Of a stretch of DNA of 64,000 bases, positions 53,459-63,000 are shown piece after piece. The notes beneath the pieces were generated by a model, which was given only the letters and a program-made list of their open reading frames with translations, made no database searches and was not told where the DNA came from. This DNA comes from Holophaga sp. (GTDB lineage: Bacteria > Acidobacteriota > Holophagae > Holophagales > Holophagaceae). Where the stretch lies: contig JARLGP010000304.1 in NCBI GenBank assembly GCA_031292735.1, forward strand, positions 1-64,000, written 5' to 3'. Position numbers and translations under genes: made by a program. Every line of letters begins with the position of its first letter. The stretch's first letter is position 1.

Positions 53459-54216
53459 CGCCAGCATTGACCGGCACGGCCCCAGCCGCATGATCGTGGG
53501 AGAGATAACGGCGGTGCGGGTTCATCAAAAATCGGGACACAACGAGGGAACACCACAGCGCCGCATCTCAAGAGGCCGGGCAATGACCAAGCCTTTGGCT
53601 CGACGGAACAGTCAATCCGCGAACCGGCTGAGCACGCTTTCGTATTGCTGGAGGTCGCCCGGCGAAAAGCAACAGAACATGACCTCGTCGATGATGCTGC
53701 CCTGCGAGATGAAAGCTCGCGTGGTTGAGACGGCAATGGGGCAGGCCATTTCAATCGGAAACCCATAAATTCCAGTGCTGATACTCGGGAAGGCAATGGA
53801 GTTGATGGAGTACTTTGCCGCCACCTCCAAGCAGCGCCGGTAGCAGGAAGCGAGAACCTCTTCCTCGTTGCATGTCCCATCGCGCCAGACGGGGCCAACG
53901 GTGTGGATGACAAATCTCGCAGGCAGTCGATAGCCCTTGGTTATCCTTGCATCGCCGGCCTTGCAGCCACCCAGCAGCCGACATTCTTGAACCAGTTCTG
54001 GGCCCGCCGCTCGATGAATTGCTCCATCCACACCACCTCCGCCCAGCAGAGTCGAGTTGGCAGCATTCACGATTGCATCCACGTGCAATTTGGTGATGTC
54101 GGCGAGTTCTGCTCGGAAAAGGGTGGCCATGGCATGGAAAGCCTACCGCCACCAAAACCCCTGCGCCACACCATTGGGAGCTTCGCTGGGTCGGCGCCCC
54201 GCTCGGGCCTAACGCG
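53453..54216. repeat. Direct repeats GCCTAACGC bounding the macro-domain segment
   Basis: The 9-mer occurs at 53453-53461 (containing the alaX stop) and at 54208-54216. GCCTAAC is the inverse of the integron core GTTAGGC. A full attC palindrome could not be drawn for either gene, so a cassette origin is only a hypothesis. Confidence 0.4.
53612..54130 (-). CDS. Macro-domain protein, O-acetyl-ADP-ribose deacetylase type
   Basis: 172 aa. [20 protein letters not shown] (residues ~18-37) and [13 protein letters not shown] are the two ADP-ribose-binding loops of the YmdB/MacroD family, with the catalytic NxN...D arrangement. It removes ADP-ribose or hydrolyses O-acetyl-ADP-ribose. No toxin or ADP-ribosyltransferase is adjacent. 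It shares the AT-richer insert with alaX but on the opposite strand. Confidence 0.88.
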   Translation of the reverse strand: MATLFRAELADITKLHVDAIVNAANSTLLGGGGVDGAIHRAAGPELVQECRLLGGCKAGDARITKGYRLPARFVIHTVGPVWRDGTCNEEEVLASCYRRCLEVAAKYSINSIAFPSISTGIYGFPIEMACPIAVSTTRAFISQGSIIDEVMFCCFSPGDLQQYESVLSRFAD

Positions 54217-54332
54217 CGCCGGACCACCACCTTGCGGCGGGCCATGAGGTTCACCAGGGTGACGTAGCGGGTGGCCGCTTCCAGCAGGATTTCACGCCGC
54301 TGCTGCCGTTCCTTTTCTCGTCGAGTGTTCAT
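54217..54332 (-). pseudogene. Unrecognised 5' gene fragment
   Basis: A GC-rich frame starts at 54332 (MNTRREKERQQRREILLEAA) and keeps host-like codon use until the GCCTAACGC repeat at 54208-54216, beyond which it becomes nonsense. The first 20 residues recall TetR-family N-termini, but the helix-turn-helix is missing. It may be a gene cut by the alaX/macro insertion. Confidence 0.25.
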
Positions 54333-54393
54333 ATTGGAACCTCGAATTCGAATTTGGAATGAAGATTCTAGATTTCAATTGGAAATTCAAGAA

Positions 54394-55374
54394 TCAGCTT
54401 CCGGCGCAGGACGCGGTGATCTCGTACGAGCGCAGCCGGGCCGCATGGTCGAAAATGGGCGAGTTGATCATCAGCTCGTCGGCGCCGGTGCGGGCCTGGA
54501 AGTCCTTCAGGCCCTGGGCCACCACCGCCGGCGTGCCGATGGCGGTGCAGGCCAGCACCTGGTCGAGCATGGCCCGTTCCTGGGGGCCGACCCGGGCCCG
54601 GTAGTCCGCGGCCGGGGGCGGGAGGCGGGTGGGATGGCCGGTGCGGAGGTTGACGAAGGACTGCTGCATGGAGGTGGCCAGGAGTTCGGCTTCCCTCTCG
54701 CTGTCCGCCGCGAACACGTTGAAGCCGAGCATCACATGGGGGTGGCTCAGCTGTTCCGAGGGCCGGAAGCCGGCGCGGTAGGCCTCCAGCGCCTGGAGCA
54801 TCAGCGCGGGCGCGAAGTGCGCCGCGAAGGCGAAAGGCAGCCCCAGCGCCGCCGCCAGCTGCGCCCCGAACAGGCTGGAGCCCAGGATCCAGACCGGCAC
54901 CTTCAGCCCGGCGCCGGGCACCGCCCGCACCCGGCCGCGCGGTTCGACGGACAGGTAGTCCATCAGTTCCATCACGTCCTGGGGAAACTGGTCCGGATCG
55001 GACGGGGTGCGGCGCAGCGCCCAGGCAGTGACCGGGTCGGAGCCGGGCGCCCTGCCCAGCCCCAGATCGATGCGCCCGGGGAACAGCGCCTCCAGGGTGC
55101 CGAACTGCTCGGCGATCACCAGCGGCGAATGGTTGGGCAGCATGATGCCGCCGGCCCCGACCCGGATGGTCGAGGTGCCGGCGGCCACGTGGCCCATCAG
55201 CACGGCGGTGGCGGCGCTGGCGATGCCCGGCATGCCGTGGTGCTCGGCCAGCCAGAACCGGCGGTAGCCCCACCGTTCGGCGTGCCGGGCCAGATCGAGG
55301 CTGGCCCGGAACGACTGGGCGGCATCGCCGCCTTCGATGATCGGTGCGAGGTCGAGGATGGAGAGCGGAATCAT
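54394..55374 (-). CDS. Luciferase-like (LLM class) flavin oxidoreductase
   Basis: 326 aa from ATG 55374 ([12 protein letters not shown], the typical start of the YhbW-like group). [19 protein letters not shown] and [20 protein letters not shown] are bacterial-luciferase-fold motifs. It should use FMN or F420; the substrate is unknown. An ATG 12 bp upstream is possible. It is 60 bp from the fragment at 54332 and convergent to nothing obvious. Confidence 0.85.
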   Translation of the reverse strand: MIPLSILDLAPIIEGGDAAQSFRASLDLARHAERWGYRRFWLAEHHGMPGIASAATAVLMGHVAAGTSTIRVGAGGIMLPNHSPLVIAEQFGTLEALFPGRIDLGLGRAPGSDPVTAWALRRTPSDPDQFPQDVMELMDYLSVEPRGRVRAVPGAGLKVPVWILGSSLFGAQLAAALGLPFAFAAHFAPALMLQALEAYRAGFRPSEQLSHPHVMLGFNVFAADSEREAELLATSMQQSFVNLRTGHPTRLPPPAADYRARVGPQERAMLDQVLACTAIGTPAVVAQGLKDFQARTGADELMINSPIFDHAARLRSYEITASCAGS

Positions 55375-55417
55375 GCCTGCCATCATAGGCCCAGCGCGGC
55401 CGGGTCAAGCGTCCATT

Positions 55418-55849
55418 CTACGGGCGCCGATCCCGAGGTTCCTCTCCCCGGGGTCCGTGCGGGTCCATCCGCCGTTCCGGGCCCCCCATGGGTCCGTGCG
55501 GGTCCATCCGCCGTTCGGGCCCGCCCATGGGTCCGCCGTGGTGCCAGTTCCGGTAGCGGCCGCTGGGCATCCGCATCAGGCCCATGGGAACGTAGCGCCG
55601 GTCCACCCAGTCGAACCTCGCCCGGGGGGAGCGGGAGCGATACCAGCCATCCGGCCTGCGGCACCAGTACCAGCCGGCGTTGAAGAAGACCTCGTCCTGG
55701 AATCCTTCCACCACCTGGATGCCGGGCTGCACTTCCACCAGGGGCGGCGCCGCCGGCAGGCCGATGTCGATGTGCAGGCTCACCTGGGCCTGGGCCGCCG
55801 ATGGCATCAGCCAAAGGGCGCAGGCGAGGGGGAGTAGATAACGTTTCAT
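55418..55849 (-). CDS. Secreted protein with tandem GGPERRMDPHGPM repeats
   Basis: 143 aa. Signal peptide MKRYLLPLACALWLMPSAAQ, then a short domain with FNAGWYWCRRPDGWYRSRSP, similar to small envelope proteins carrying WY/GW-rich motifs. The tail has a 13-residue unit repeated twice (GGPERRMDPHGPM). The function is unknown. Confidence 0.6.
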   Translation of the reverse strand: MKRYLLPLACALWLMPSAAQAQVSLHIDIGLPAAPPLVEVQPGIQVVEGFQDEVFFNAGWYWCRRPDGWYRSRSPRARFDWVDRRYVPMGLMRMPSGRYRNWHHGGPMGGPERRMDPHGPMGGPERRMDPHGPRGEEPRDRRP

Positions 55850-56020
55850 GGTTGGCCTCCGTACTTGTCCATCATAGACCGCCGGATGCCGCCCACGGTT
55901 GAGCAGGGTTCCATGCGGCCCCGGCCGCCGATCCTGCCCCGAATCCTGCCCCTTGGCCTGGGCTCTTCCCGTGCGTGGTAAGCTCGTCGGATTCCATCAC
56001 ATTCATAGGGGAGCAACCTT

Positions 56021-57253
56021 ATGTTCAGACGAAGTTTCCTGAAGAACTCCGCCTTCTTCGGTGTCGGCATGCTGGCCTCCGACGCCCTGTTGCCCGCGGC
56101 CACCCCCGCCGCGCAACCTTCGAAGCCGGTCCCCCCTCCCGCCACGGCCCCCACCCCGGCGCACACCGCCAGCTCCATCGCCGCCGCGTATCCGCCGGAA
56201 TACGGACCGGCCAGCGCCAAGGGCAAGGTCTCCGAGGTCTATCAGAAGGCCCGCCAGGTCATGTATCCCATCTGCCGGGTGTGCCCCCAGTGCGACGGCG
56301 TGGCCTGCGCCGGCGAGTTCCCGGGCATGGGCGGCCTGTGGTCGGGCGCTTCGTTCCGCAACAACTTCACGGACCTGCAGGCGGTGCGGCTGAAGCTGCG
56401 GCCCCTGAACGACGTCTCCAACCAGGACAAGAAGCCGGACACCTCCACCGTCCTGTTCGGCCAGAAGCTCTCCCTGCCCGCCGTGGCCGCGCCCATCGGC
56501 GGCGTCGGCTTCAACTTCCGCCGCATCCTCCCGGATGCCGAGTACTTCGACCGGATCATCGGCGGCTGCGTGGAAGCGGGCACCCTGGGCGCCATCGGCG
56601 ACGGGCAGACCGATCCCATGGCCGAGGTCAAGGCCCGCTACCAGGTCATCAAGCACTACCAGGGCCGGGCCATTGCCGGCATCAAGCCGCGCCCGCAGGC
56701 CAACCTGCTGCAGCTGGTTCGCTTCGCCGAAGAGGCCGGGGCCTGCATGATCACCATCGACATCGATTCCGGCGGCCGCTACCAGGGCAACCCCAGGGAC
56801 CTGATGGTGGAGCCGAAGTCCATGGCCCAGCTGCGCGAGATCGTGCGCGCCACCAAGATCCCGGTGGTGGTGAAGGGCATCATGACGCCCGAGGACGCCA
56901 TCTGGGCCGGCGAGGCCGGGGCCGCCGGCATCTGCGTCTCCAACCACGGCGGCCGGGTGCTGGACCACACCCCCGGCACGGCCACGGTGCTGCCCGAGAT
57001 CGCCAAGGCGGTGAAGGGCAAGCTGGTGATCCTGGTGGACGGCTGCGTCCACTACGGCGACGACGTGATGAAGTATGTGGCTCTGGGCGCCGACGCGGTG
57101 ATGGTCGGCCGGCACATCATCCGCGCGGCGTTCGGCGGCGGCCGCCCGGGCGTGGCCCTGTTCATGCAGACCATGCGCGACGAGCTGGAAGCCGCCATGG
57201 TGGTCACCGGGGTTCCCGACGTGCGCAGCATCAACCGCAAGATCCTGGCCTAG
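56021..57253 (+). CDS. Tat-exported FMN-dependent 2-hydroxyacid dehydrogenase
   Basis: 410 aa. The N-terminus FRRSFLKNSAFFGVGML is a twin-arginine signal, followed by a Pro/Ala-rich stretch. The FMN TIM barrel includes VVVKGIMTPEDA and the active-site VSNHGGRVLDHTPG. A cysteine cluster (CRVCPQCDGVAC, residues ~87-98) sits at the start of the mature domain, as in a lactate-oxidase-like subfamily. Export is unusual for this family. A triheme cytochrome starts 9 bp later, an obvious electron acceptor. Confidence 0.85.
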   Translation: MFRRSFLKNSAFFGVGMLASDALLPAATPAAQPSKPVPPPATAPTPAHTASSIAAAYPPEYGPASAKGKVSEVYQKARQVMYPICRVCPQCDGVACAGEFPGMGGLWSGASFRNNFTDLQAVRLKLRPLNDVSNQDKKPDTSTVLFGQKLSLPAVAAPIGGVGFNFRRILPDAEYFDRIIGGCVEAGTLGAIGDGQTDPMAEVKARYQVIKHYQGRAIAGIKPRPQANLLQLVRFAEEAGACMITIDIDSGGRYQGNPRDLMVEPKSMAQLREIVRATKIPVVVKGIMTPEDAIWAGEAGAAGICVSNHGGRVLDHTPGTATVLPEIAKAVKGKLVILVDGCVHYGDDVMKYVALGADAVMVGRHIIRAAFGGGRPGVALFMQTMRDELEAAMVVTGVPDVRSINRKILA

Positions 57254-57262
57254 GAGGCGCGC

Positions 57263-57592
57263 ATGCCTCGAGCCTGGTGGAATCCATGGGCGCTGGCGGC
57301 GACGCTGGCGCTGTGCCTGTTTCCTGCGTCCGGGCTGGCCCGCGAGCCCGGGGCGCTGACCTACCGCGGCGGCGGCCAGGGCAAGGTGGTGTTCGACCAC
57401 CAGCTGCACGCCAGCCGCGGCTATTCCTGCCACGATTGCCACGTGCTGTACAAGCCCACCGGCAAGCAGCTGTTCCAGACCCAGAAACAGGGCCGCATCA
57501 CCCTTGCCGACCATGACGGGACGACCCTGTGCTTCGCCTGCCACAATGACACCATCGCCTTCGCCGAATGCGGGAAGTGTCATCGCAGCTGA
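57263..57592 (+). CDS. Periplasmic triheme cytochrome c (c7-like)
   Basis: 109 aa. Signal peptide ending PASGLAREPG and three CxxCH haem sites: CHDCH, CFACH and CGKCH, with additional histidines (FDHQLHAS) that could be distal ligands. This is the small multihaem c3/c7 type used in periplasmic electron transfer. It lies directly behind the exported FMN dehydrogenase, implying oxidation of a hydroxyacid coupled to the cytochrome. Confidence 0.88.
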   Translation: MPRAWWNPWALAATLALCLFPASGLAREPGALTYRGGGQGKVVFDHQLHASRGYSCHDCHVLYKPTGKQLFQTQKQGRITLADHDGTTLCFACHNDTIAFAECGKCHRS

Positions 57593-57611
57593 GGGCCTCC
57601 TGGAGATAGCC

Positions 57612-58418
57612 GTGCCCCAAGACCAGCCCCTGATTTCCCTCCGTTCAGCGACCCTGATGCGGGGGGGTGTTCCAGTCCTGCGCGACCTGGCCTTCGACAT
57701 CCGCCCCGGCGAGCACATCGCCATCCTGGGACCCAACGGTTCGGGCAAGTCCTCCTTCATCCGCCTGATCACCCGCCAGGACTACCCCCTGGCGGTGCCC
57801 GGCGCCGAGCCGGCCATGCTGATTCTCGGCCAGGAGCGCTGGGACGTGTTCGAGTTGCGCTCGCACCTGGGCATCGTTTCCGCCGACCTCCACCAGGCCT
57901 TCACCCACGGCCAGGGCTTCGGCCGCACCCGGGGGCTGGAGACGGTGATGACGGGCTTCTTCTCCAGCTTCGCGCTGTTCGACCACCTGCGGGTGACCGA
58001 TTCCATGCGCGAGCGGGCCCACGCCGCCCTGGCCCTGGTGGGCGCCGAGCACCTGGCCGGCCTGCCCATGGACGCCATGTCCACCGGCGAGGCCCGGCGC
58101 ATCCTCATCGCCCGCGCCCTGGCCCCGGACCCCGGGGCCCTGCTGCTGGACGAGCCCACCACCGGCCTGGACCTGGCCGCCCGCCGCCGGTTCCTGAAGA
58201 CCCTTTCCGACCTGGCCGGCCTGGGCAAGACCCTCATCCTGGTCACCCACCACGTGGAGGAGATCATCCCGGAGATCGAACGGGTGATCCTGCTCAAGGA
58301 AGGGCGGGTGTTCCGGGACGGGCACAAGCGCGATGTGCTCCGTTCCGGGCCCGTCTCCGAACTGTTCGGCCTGCCGGTGCGGGTGCAGCGGCACGGCGAG
58401 CAGTTCAGCGCCTACTAG
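57612..58418 (+). CDS. ABC transporter ATP-binding protein (ModF/YlmA-like)
   Basis: 268 aa from GTG 57612 with GGAG 6 bp upstream. Walker A ILGPNGSGKSS, Walker B ALLLDEPTTGLD and switch H (VTHHVEEI) are present. The signature is degenerate (MSTGEARRIL instead of LSGGQ). No permease is adjacent, so the partner or role is unknown. Its stop overlaps convergent tpsB by 4 bp. Confidence 0.82.
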   Translation: MPQDQPLISLRSATLMRGGVPVLRDLAFDIRPGEHIAILGPNGSGKSSFIRLITRQDYPLAVPGAEPAMLILGQERWDVFELRSHLGIVSADLHQAFTHGQGFGRTRGLETVMTGFFSSFALFDHLRVTDSMRERAHAALALVGAEHLAGLPMDAMSTGEARRILIARALAPDPGALLLDEPTTGLDLAARRRFLKTLSDLAGLGKTLILVTHHVEEIIPEIERVILLKEGRVFRDGHKRDVLRSGPVSELFGLPVRVQRHGEQFSAY

Positions 58419-60073
58419 AGAACGCTGCTCATCACCTGGAACAGCAGGATCTTGTCGCGCAGTTTATTGGTCCCGCTGGTCATCCCGTAGCCCCAGCTGA
58501 CCCGGGCGTTGACCCGCCTGCCCACGGCGGCGTTCACCCCCCAGCCGAGCCCGGCCAGGTGGTCGTGCCCCACCAGCCCCGAGCCCGGCGGCAGGAAGGG
58601 CGTGACCGTGCCGTAGTCCACCGAGAACACCCCGGTGGCGACGACCTTCTGGTTCCACAGGGTCCACACCGCCAGGGGATGGTGCAGGTCGAAATCGACC
58701 ACCTGGCCGTTGTAGCCGGATTCGCCGGCCACCGTATAGCCCACCACGCTGGCGTCGCCGCCGATGAAGAACTGCTCGCTGGACGGGATCGACTTGATGG
58801 GCGCGGCCTGCCAGGTGTAGCTGGAGTTCAGGCTGATGCCCTGGCTGAAGTCGTGGTTGTAGCGCACCGAGCCGCGGTCGATGATCAGCTTGACCGGGGT
58901 GAGCACGGTGGCCGTGCAGAACGAGCGGGTCCAGCTGGCGAACCCGTAGTCCTTGTCCCGGAACAGCTGAAGTTCCACGCCCAGGTTCTTGCTGCGGGTC
59001 CTGGTGTCGTTCAGGAACACGTCGTCGATCCAGTTGGTGCTGTCCCGCCGCACCACGCCGGCGATGAAGTCCAGTTGGGTCCGCTGGGTGAGGTAGGTGG
59101 GCTGGCGCAGGGTGAGGGTCCAGGCCCGGGATTCGCCGGTGATGTTCAGCGACTGCAGCCCGCCCTGCTTGATGGCGGTCTTGTCCAGGTTGAAGCCCAG
59201 GTCCACCCGGCCGCCATAGGTGTTCACCGGCATGCCGTAGCCGATCCCGCTGCTGTTGTCGCCCTTGGAGACGGTGTCGGACAGGGTGAGGTCGTCCCGG
59301 CGCCCGAACAGGCTGTGGTGGAGGAAGGCGGCGCTCAGCCGGGTCCGGCCGGTGGTGGGGCTGCCCAGGTTGTCCAGGGTGACCCGCAGGTCGTTCCGCT
59401 TGGGTTCCACGGCGTCGATCCGGAAATCGGTGGTGCCGGGGTCCACCCCGGGCTGGAGGGCGGTCCTCAGTTGCACGTCATTGGTGCGGTTGAAGCGGAT
59501 CAGGGAGCTTTCCAGGGTGTCCAGGTTCACCAGCGACTTGGGTTCGAGGTGCAGCCGGTCTTCGATGTAGCCGGTGCGGGTGCTGGCGTTGCCGCTGACC
59601 GTGGTGCGCCCGACCTTGCCTTCGATCAGCCGGATGTGGACCACCCCCTGGGAGACATCCTGGGGCGGAATGACCGCCTGGGCGGTGACGAAGTGCCTGG
59701 CCTGGTACTCCGCGTTGAGGGCGGCCGTGATGCCCTGGAGGTCGGCCAGGGTGACCTCCCTGCCCTTGTAGGCCGCGGCGGCCTTTTCCAGTTGGGCGCG
59801 GCTCAGGATCCTGGAGGACGAGAAGGTGATCTCCCGCACCAGGAAGCGGGTGGTGTTGTCCACCGGCTTCTCGGCCGGTCTGGCCAGGGCGCCCTGGTCG
59901 ATGGGCGCGGTGCGCCGCAGGCGCTCCTGCTCCTCCTGGCGCCTGCGCTGTTCTTCTTCCATCTGCCGGCGCTGGATGGCGCCGGGGTCCGCCGACGGCG
60001 GGATCACCGGCGTCTGGGCCACGGCCCGGGCCGCGGCCAGGGCGGCCAGCACCAGGATCACGCCTGGCTTCAT
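58415..60073 (-). CDS. Two-partner secretion transporter (TpsB/ShlB/FhaC family)
   Basis: 552 aa from ATG 60073, which gives a clean signal peptide (MKPGVILVLAALAAARAVAQ). A TTG at 60100 that would overlap the tpsA stop is an alternative. A Glu/Arg-rich helix (RRQMEEEQRRRQEEQERLRR) precedes the POTRA domains, then a 16-strand barrel with the conserved FIGGDASVVGY loop. It exports the adhesin encoded immediately upstream. Confidence 0.9.
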   Translation of the reverse strand: MKPGVILVLAALAAARAVAQTPVIPPSADPGAIQRRQMEEEQRRRQEEQERLRRTAPIDQGALARPAEKPVDNTTRFLVREITFSSSRILSRAQLEKAAAAYKGREVTLADLQGITAALNAEYQARHFVTAQAVIPPQDVSQGVVHIRLIEGKVGRTTVSGNASTRTGYIEDRLHLEPKSLVNLDTLESSLIRFNRTNDVQLRTALQPGVDPGTTDFRIDAVEPKRNDLRVTLDNLGSPTTGRTRLSAAFLHHSLFGRRDDLTLSDTVSKGDNSSGIGYGMPVNTYGGRVDLGFNLDKTAIKQGGLQSLNITGESRAWTLTLRQPTYLTQRTQLDFIAGVVRRDSTNWIDDVFLNDTRTRSKNLGVELQLFRDKDYGFASWTRSFCTATVLTPVKLIIDRGSVRYNHDFSQGISLNSSYTWQAAPIKSIPSSEQFFIGGDASVVGYTVAGESGYNGQVVDFDLHHPLAVWTLWNQKVVATGVFSVDYGTVTPFLPPGSGLVGHDHLAGLGWGVNAAVGRRVNARVSWGYGMTSGTNKLRDKILLFQVMSSVL

Positions 60074-60096
60074 CCGGGATGCTTCGTTGCCAGTGC

Positions 60097-63000
60097 TCAA
60101 TTTTCTTCTTCCTCTGCAGAAACGGGGAATCCCGAGTAGGAGATCAGCGGAGTCCGGTTCGACGCGTCGGCGTCGGCCGGTGTGCCCATGGGCCGGCTCA
60201 GCCGCGGGTCGAGGGTGGTCCGGTTCAGCGCGTCTTCCGCCTGTTCGGTCCCACCGCGGTCCTCGCCGGTGGTGGCGATGGCCTCGTGCATGGGATCACG
60301 GTAGATGACGTAGGCGTCGGTGTTCACCTTGTTGCCGGTCAGCAGGAAGGAGAACGGCGCGCCGCCCGAATAGAGCTGCACGTCGCAGGCCTGCATGCTT
60401 TCGTTGAACTGGTCCACCACCATGAAGGTGGCCGGGTTGGTGATGGTGGCCCGGTCGCCGATCAGCATGCTGCCCACCGAGAAGGTCCCGGATGGCACGG
60501 TCACGGTGGCGGTATTGCTCGCTAGGCTGCTGAAGGCGAAGCCGCTGGGGCTGGTCAGGGTGAGCTGGACGTTGTTGGCCTTGGAGCCGTCGAAGCCGCC
60601 GACGGAGCCGCCCACCACCTGGTTCTGGCCGGTGACGTCGGCGCGGACCCGGGTTCCGGCCAGCTGCAGGTTCGAGCCGACCACCAGGCTGCTGCCGGTG
60701 ACGGTGCCCGGGGCGCTGAGGCTCACCTGGTCCCCGGTCACATCGCTGACCGAGATGTCGCCGCCAGCGGAGGCCACGATCACCTGGCTGCCGGGGCCGC
60801 CGGGGGTGAAGGTGGTGCCGGCCGGGGCGAACGCGGCGCTGGGGCTGAAGGCGGGGTTGAGGGTGGTGCCGGCGATGAGGCCGGTGCCGGTCACGTCGCC
60901 CGCGGCGTCCAGGGTGAGGACGGTGCCGGTCACGTTGCTGGCGGTGATGGAGCCGCCGGTGGAGGTGAGGCTCACCCGGCTGTCGGGGCCGGTGCCGGTG
61001 AGGTTGGTGCCGGTCACGTCGCCCGCGGCGTCCAGGGTCAGGGCGTTGCCGGCCACGTTGCTGAGGTCGATGGCCCCGGCGGTGGAACGGGCGCTCACCC
61101 GGGTGGTGCCGGTGAGGGTGTCGCCGGTCACGTCGCCCATGGCGGTCAGGCTGACCGCGTCTCCCGTCACCTGGGCCGCATGGACGGCGCCGGAGCCGGA
61201 ATCCACGGCGATCTGGCTGCCGGTGAGGCCGGTGGCGTCGGCCTTGCCCGAAGCGTTCAAGGTGATGCTGTCGCCGGTCACGTCGCTGACGCCCACGGCG
61301 CCGGCGCTGGACCGGACATTCACCTGGCTGCCGGTGCCGCTGGCGGTGAGGGTGGTGCCGGTCACGTCGCCCGGGGCGGTCAGGGTGAGGGCATTGCCGG
61401 TGACGTTGCTGACGTTGATGAGACCGCCGGTGGAGGTGGCATTCACCTGGCTGCCGGTGCCGGTGCCGGCCAGGCCGGTGCCGAGCAGATCGCCGGCGGC
61501 GTTCAGGTTCAGCACATTGCCGCTCAGGGTGGCGACGTTGACGTCGCCGCCGGTGGATGTGACGTTCACCCGGCTGCCGGTGCCGGTGCCGGTGAGGCCG
61601 GCGCCGGAGACGTTGCCCGGAGCCGTCAGGCTGATGCTGTTCCCGGACACCTGGTCGAGGTCGATGGCGCCGGCGGTGGAGGTGATGTTCACCGGGTCGC
61701 TGGCGCTGGTGCTGATGATGGCGCCGCCGGTGATGGAACCGGTGGCGGTGAGCAGCACGTCGTTGGCCGCGGTGATGCCCGCCACCTTCACCGAGTCCTG
61801 GTCGGCCAGTTCGGCCCGCCCGCCCGAGGTGGCCTGCAGGTTCAAGGTGCGCAGGTTGAGGGCGTCGTCCTGGCCGGCGAGGGTCTTCCGGCTCAGCGCG
61901 CGCGGGTCGAGGGGATCGTAGCCGATGCCCAGGTCGGCATCCAGGGTCACCCCCGCGCCGGCCGCGGCGTGGGCGGTGATGTCCGGTTTGCCGCTGCCGA
62001 CGGCGTGCCCGGGCAGGATGGAACCGGCCTCGGCGGTGATGCTCACCGCGCCGGCGGTGGGGTTGCCGGAAACGATGCCGGTGACGATGGCGTCCCCCAG
62101 GGTGGTGATGGCGAGGGTGCCGGCGTCCACGTGGATGGCCGCGGCCTGGGTGCCGTTGTCCTCCATGTCCAGGGCGCCCACGTTGGCCTGCAGGTTGGAG
62201 GCCGTGGCGTGGATCAGGGAACCGGGCGCCATGGTCATGGTGCCACCCGTCACCAGGCCGATCGGCCCGGGGGCGGTGACGCTGCCGTCGATGGTCATGT
62301 CCACGTCGGCCGTGAGTTTGACCGCATCGCCCGCGGTGATGGCGTCGATGGTGAAGCTGTTGCCGGCCGGGCCGTTGATGTAGGCCCCGCCGCCCGCGGT
62401 GGCGGTGATGCCGCCGGTGATCGTGTTGATGCCCATGCTCAGGGAGTTGCCGTCGGCGCCGATGGAGCCCGCGGCCGTCAGGTCGATGGTGTCGGCCAGG
62501 ATGTTGAGCTGCGGAACGGCGAAGGCGTCCAGGATCGAACCGTGGCTGACGGTGAGCTGCAGGTCGCCGCGGGAGAAGATGGTCTGCACCTCGAGGTCGC
62601 CGGTGTTCTGGATGAGGTTGATGTTGTCGGCGGCCCGCGCGGTGAGGTTGGCGCCGTTCGCCAGCTGGATGCGCAGCGGTTCCACGGTGGCGCCGGAACC
62701 GGTGTCGGGCAGGTAGCCGATGCCGCCGTTGGCGGCTTCCAGCACCAGGTCGCCGGTCTGCAGCGCGGGGGTGGAGGCCGACTCGTTGACGATCGAGCCG
62801 ACCACCTTGATCCGCACCTGGCCCTGGGCCTGGATGGTGTCGAGGATGCCGTCGCCCAGGGAGGCGAGGAACATGTTGCCGGCGTCGGTGGTGCCGTCCG
62901 GGGCGGCCGCCACCGTGGCGCTCAGGCCGGTGAGCGCCTGGAAGTTGACGGGTTTGCGCTGGTAGATCTGGATTTCCCCGGGGACGCTGAGGTCCAGGTC

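Noticed and set aside
53453..53611. A full integron attC site after alaX
   Set aside because: Only the 7-bp core is convincing; no matching GTTAGGC arm or paired inner boxes were found within about 150 bp.
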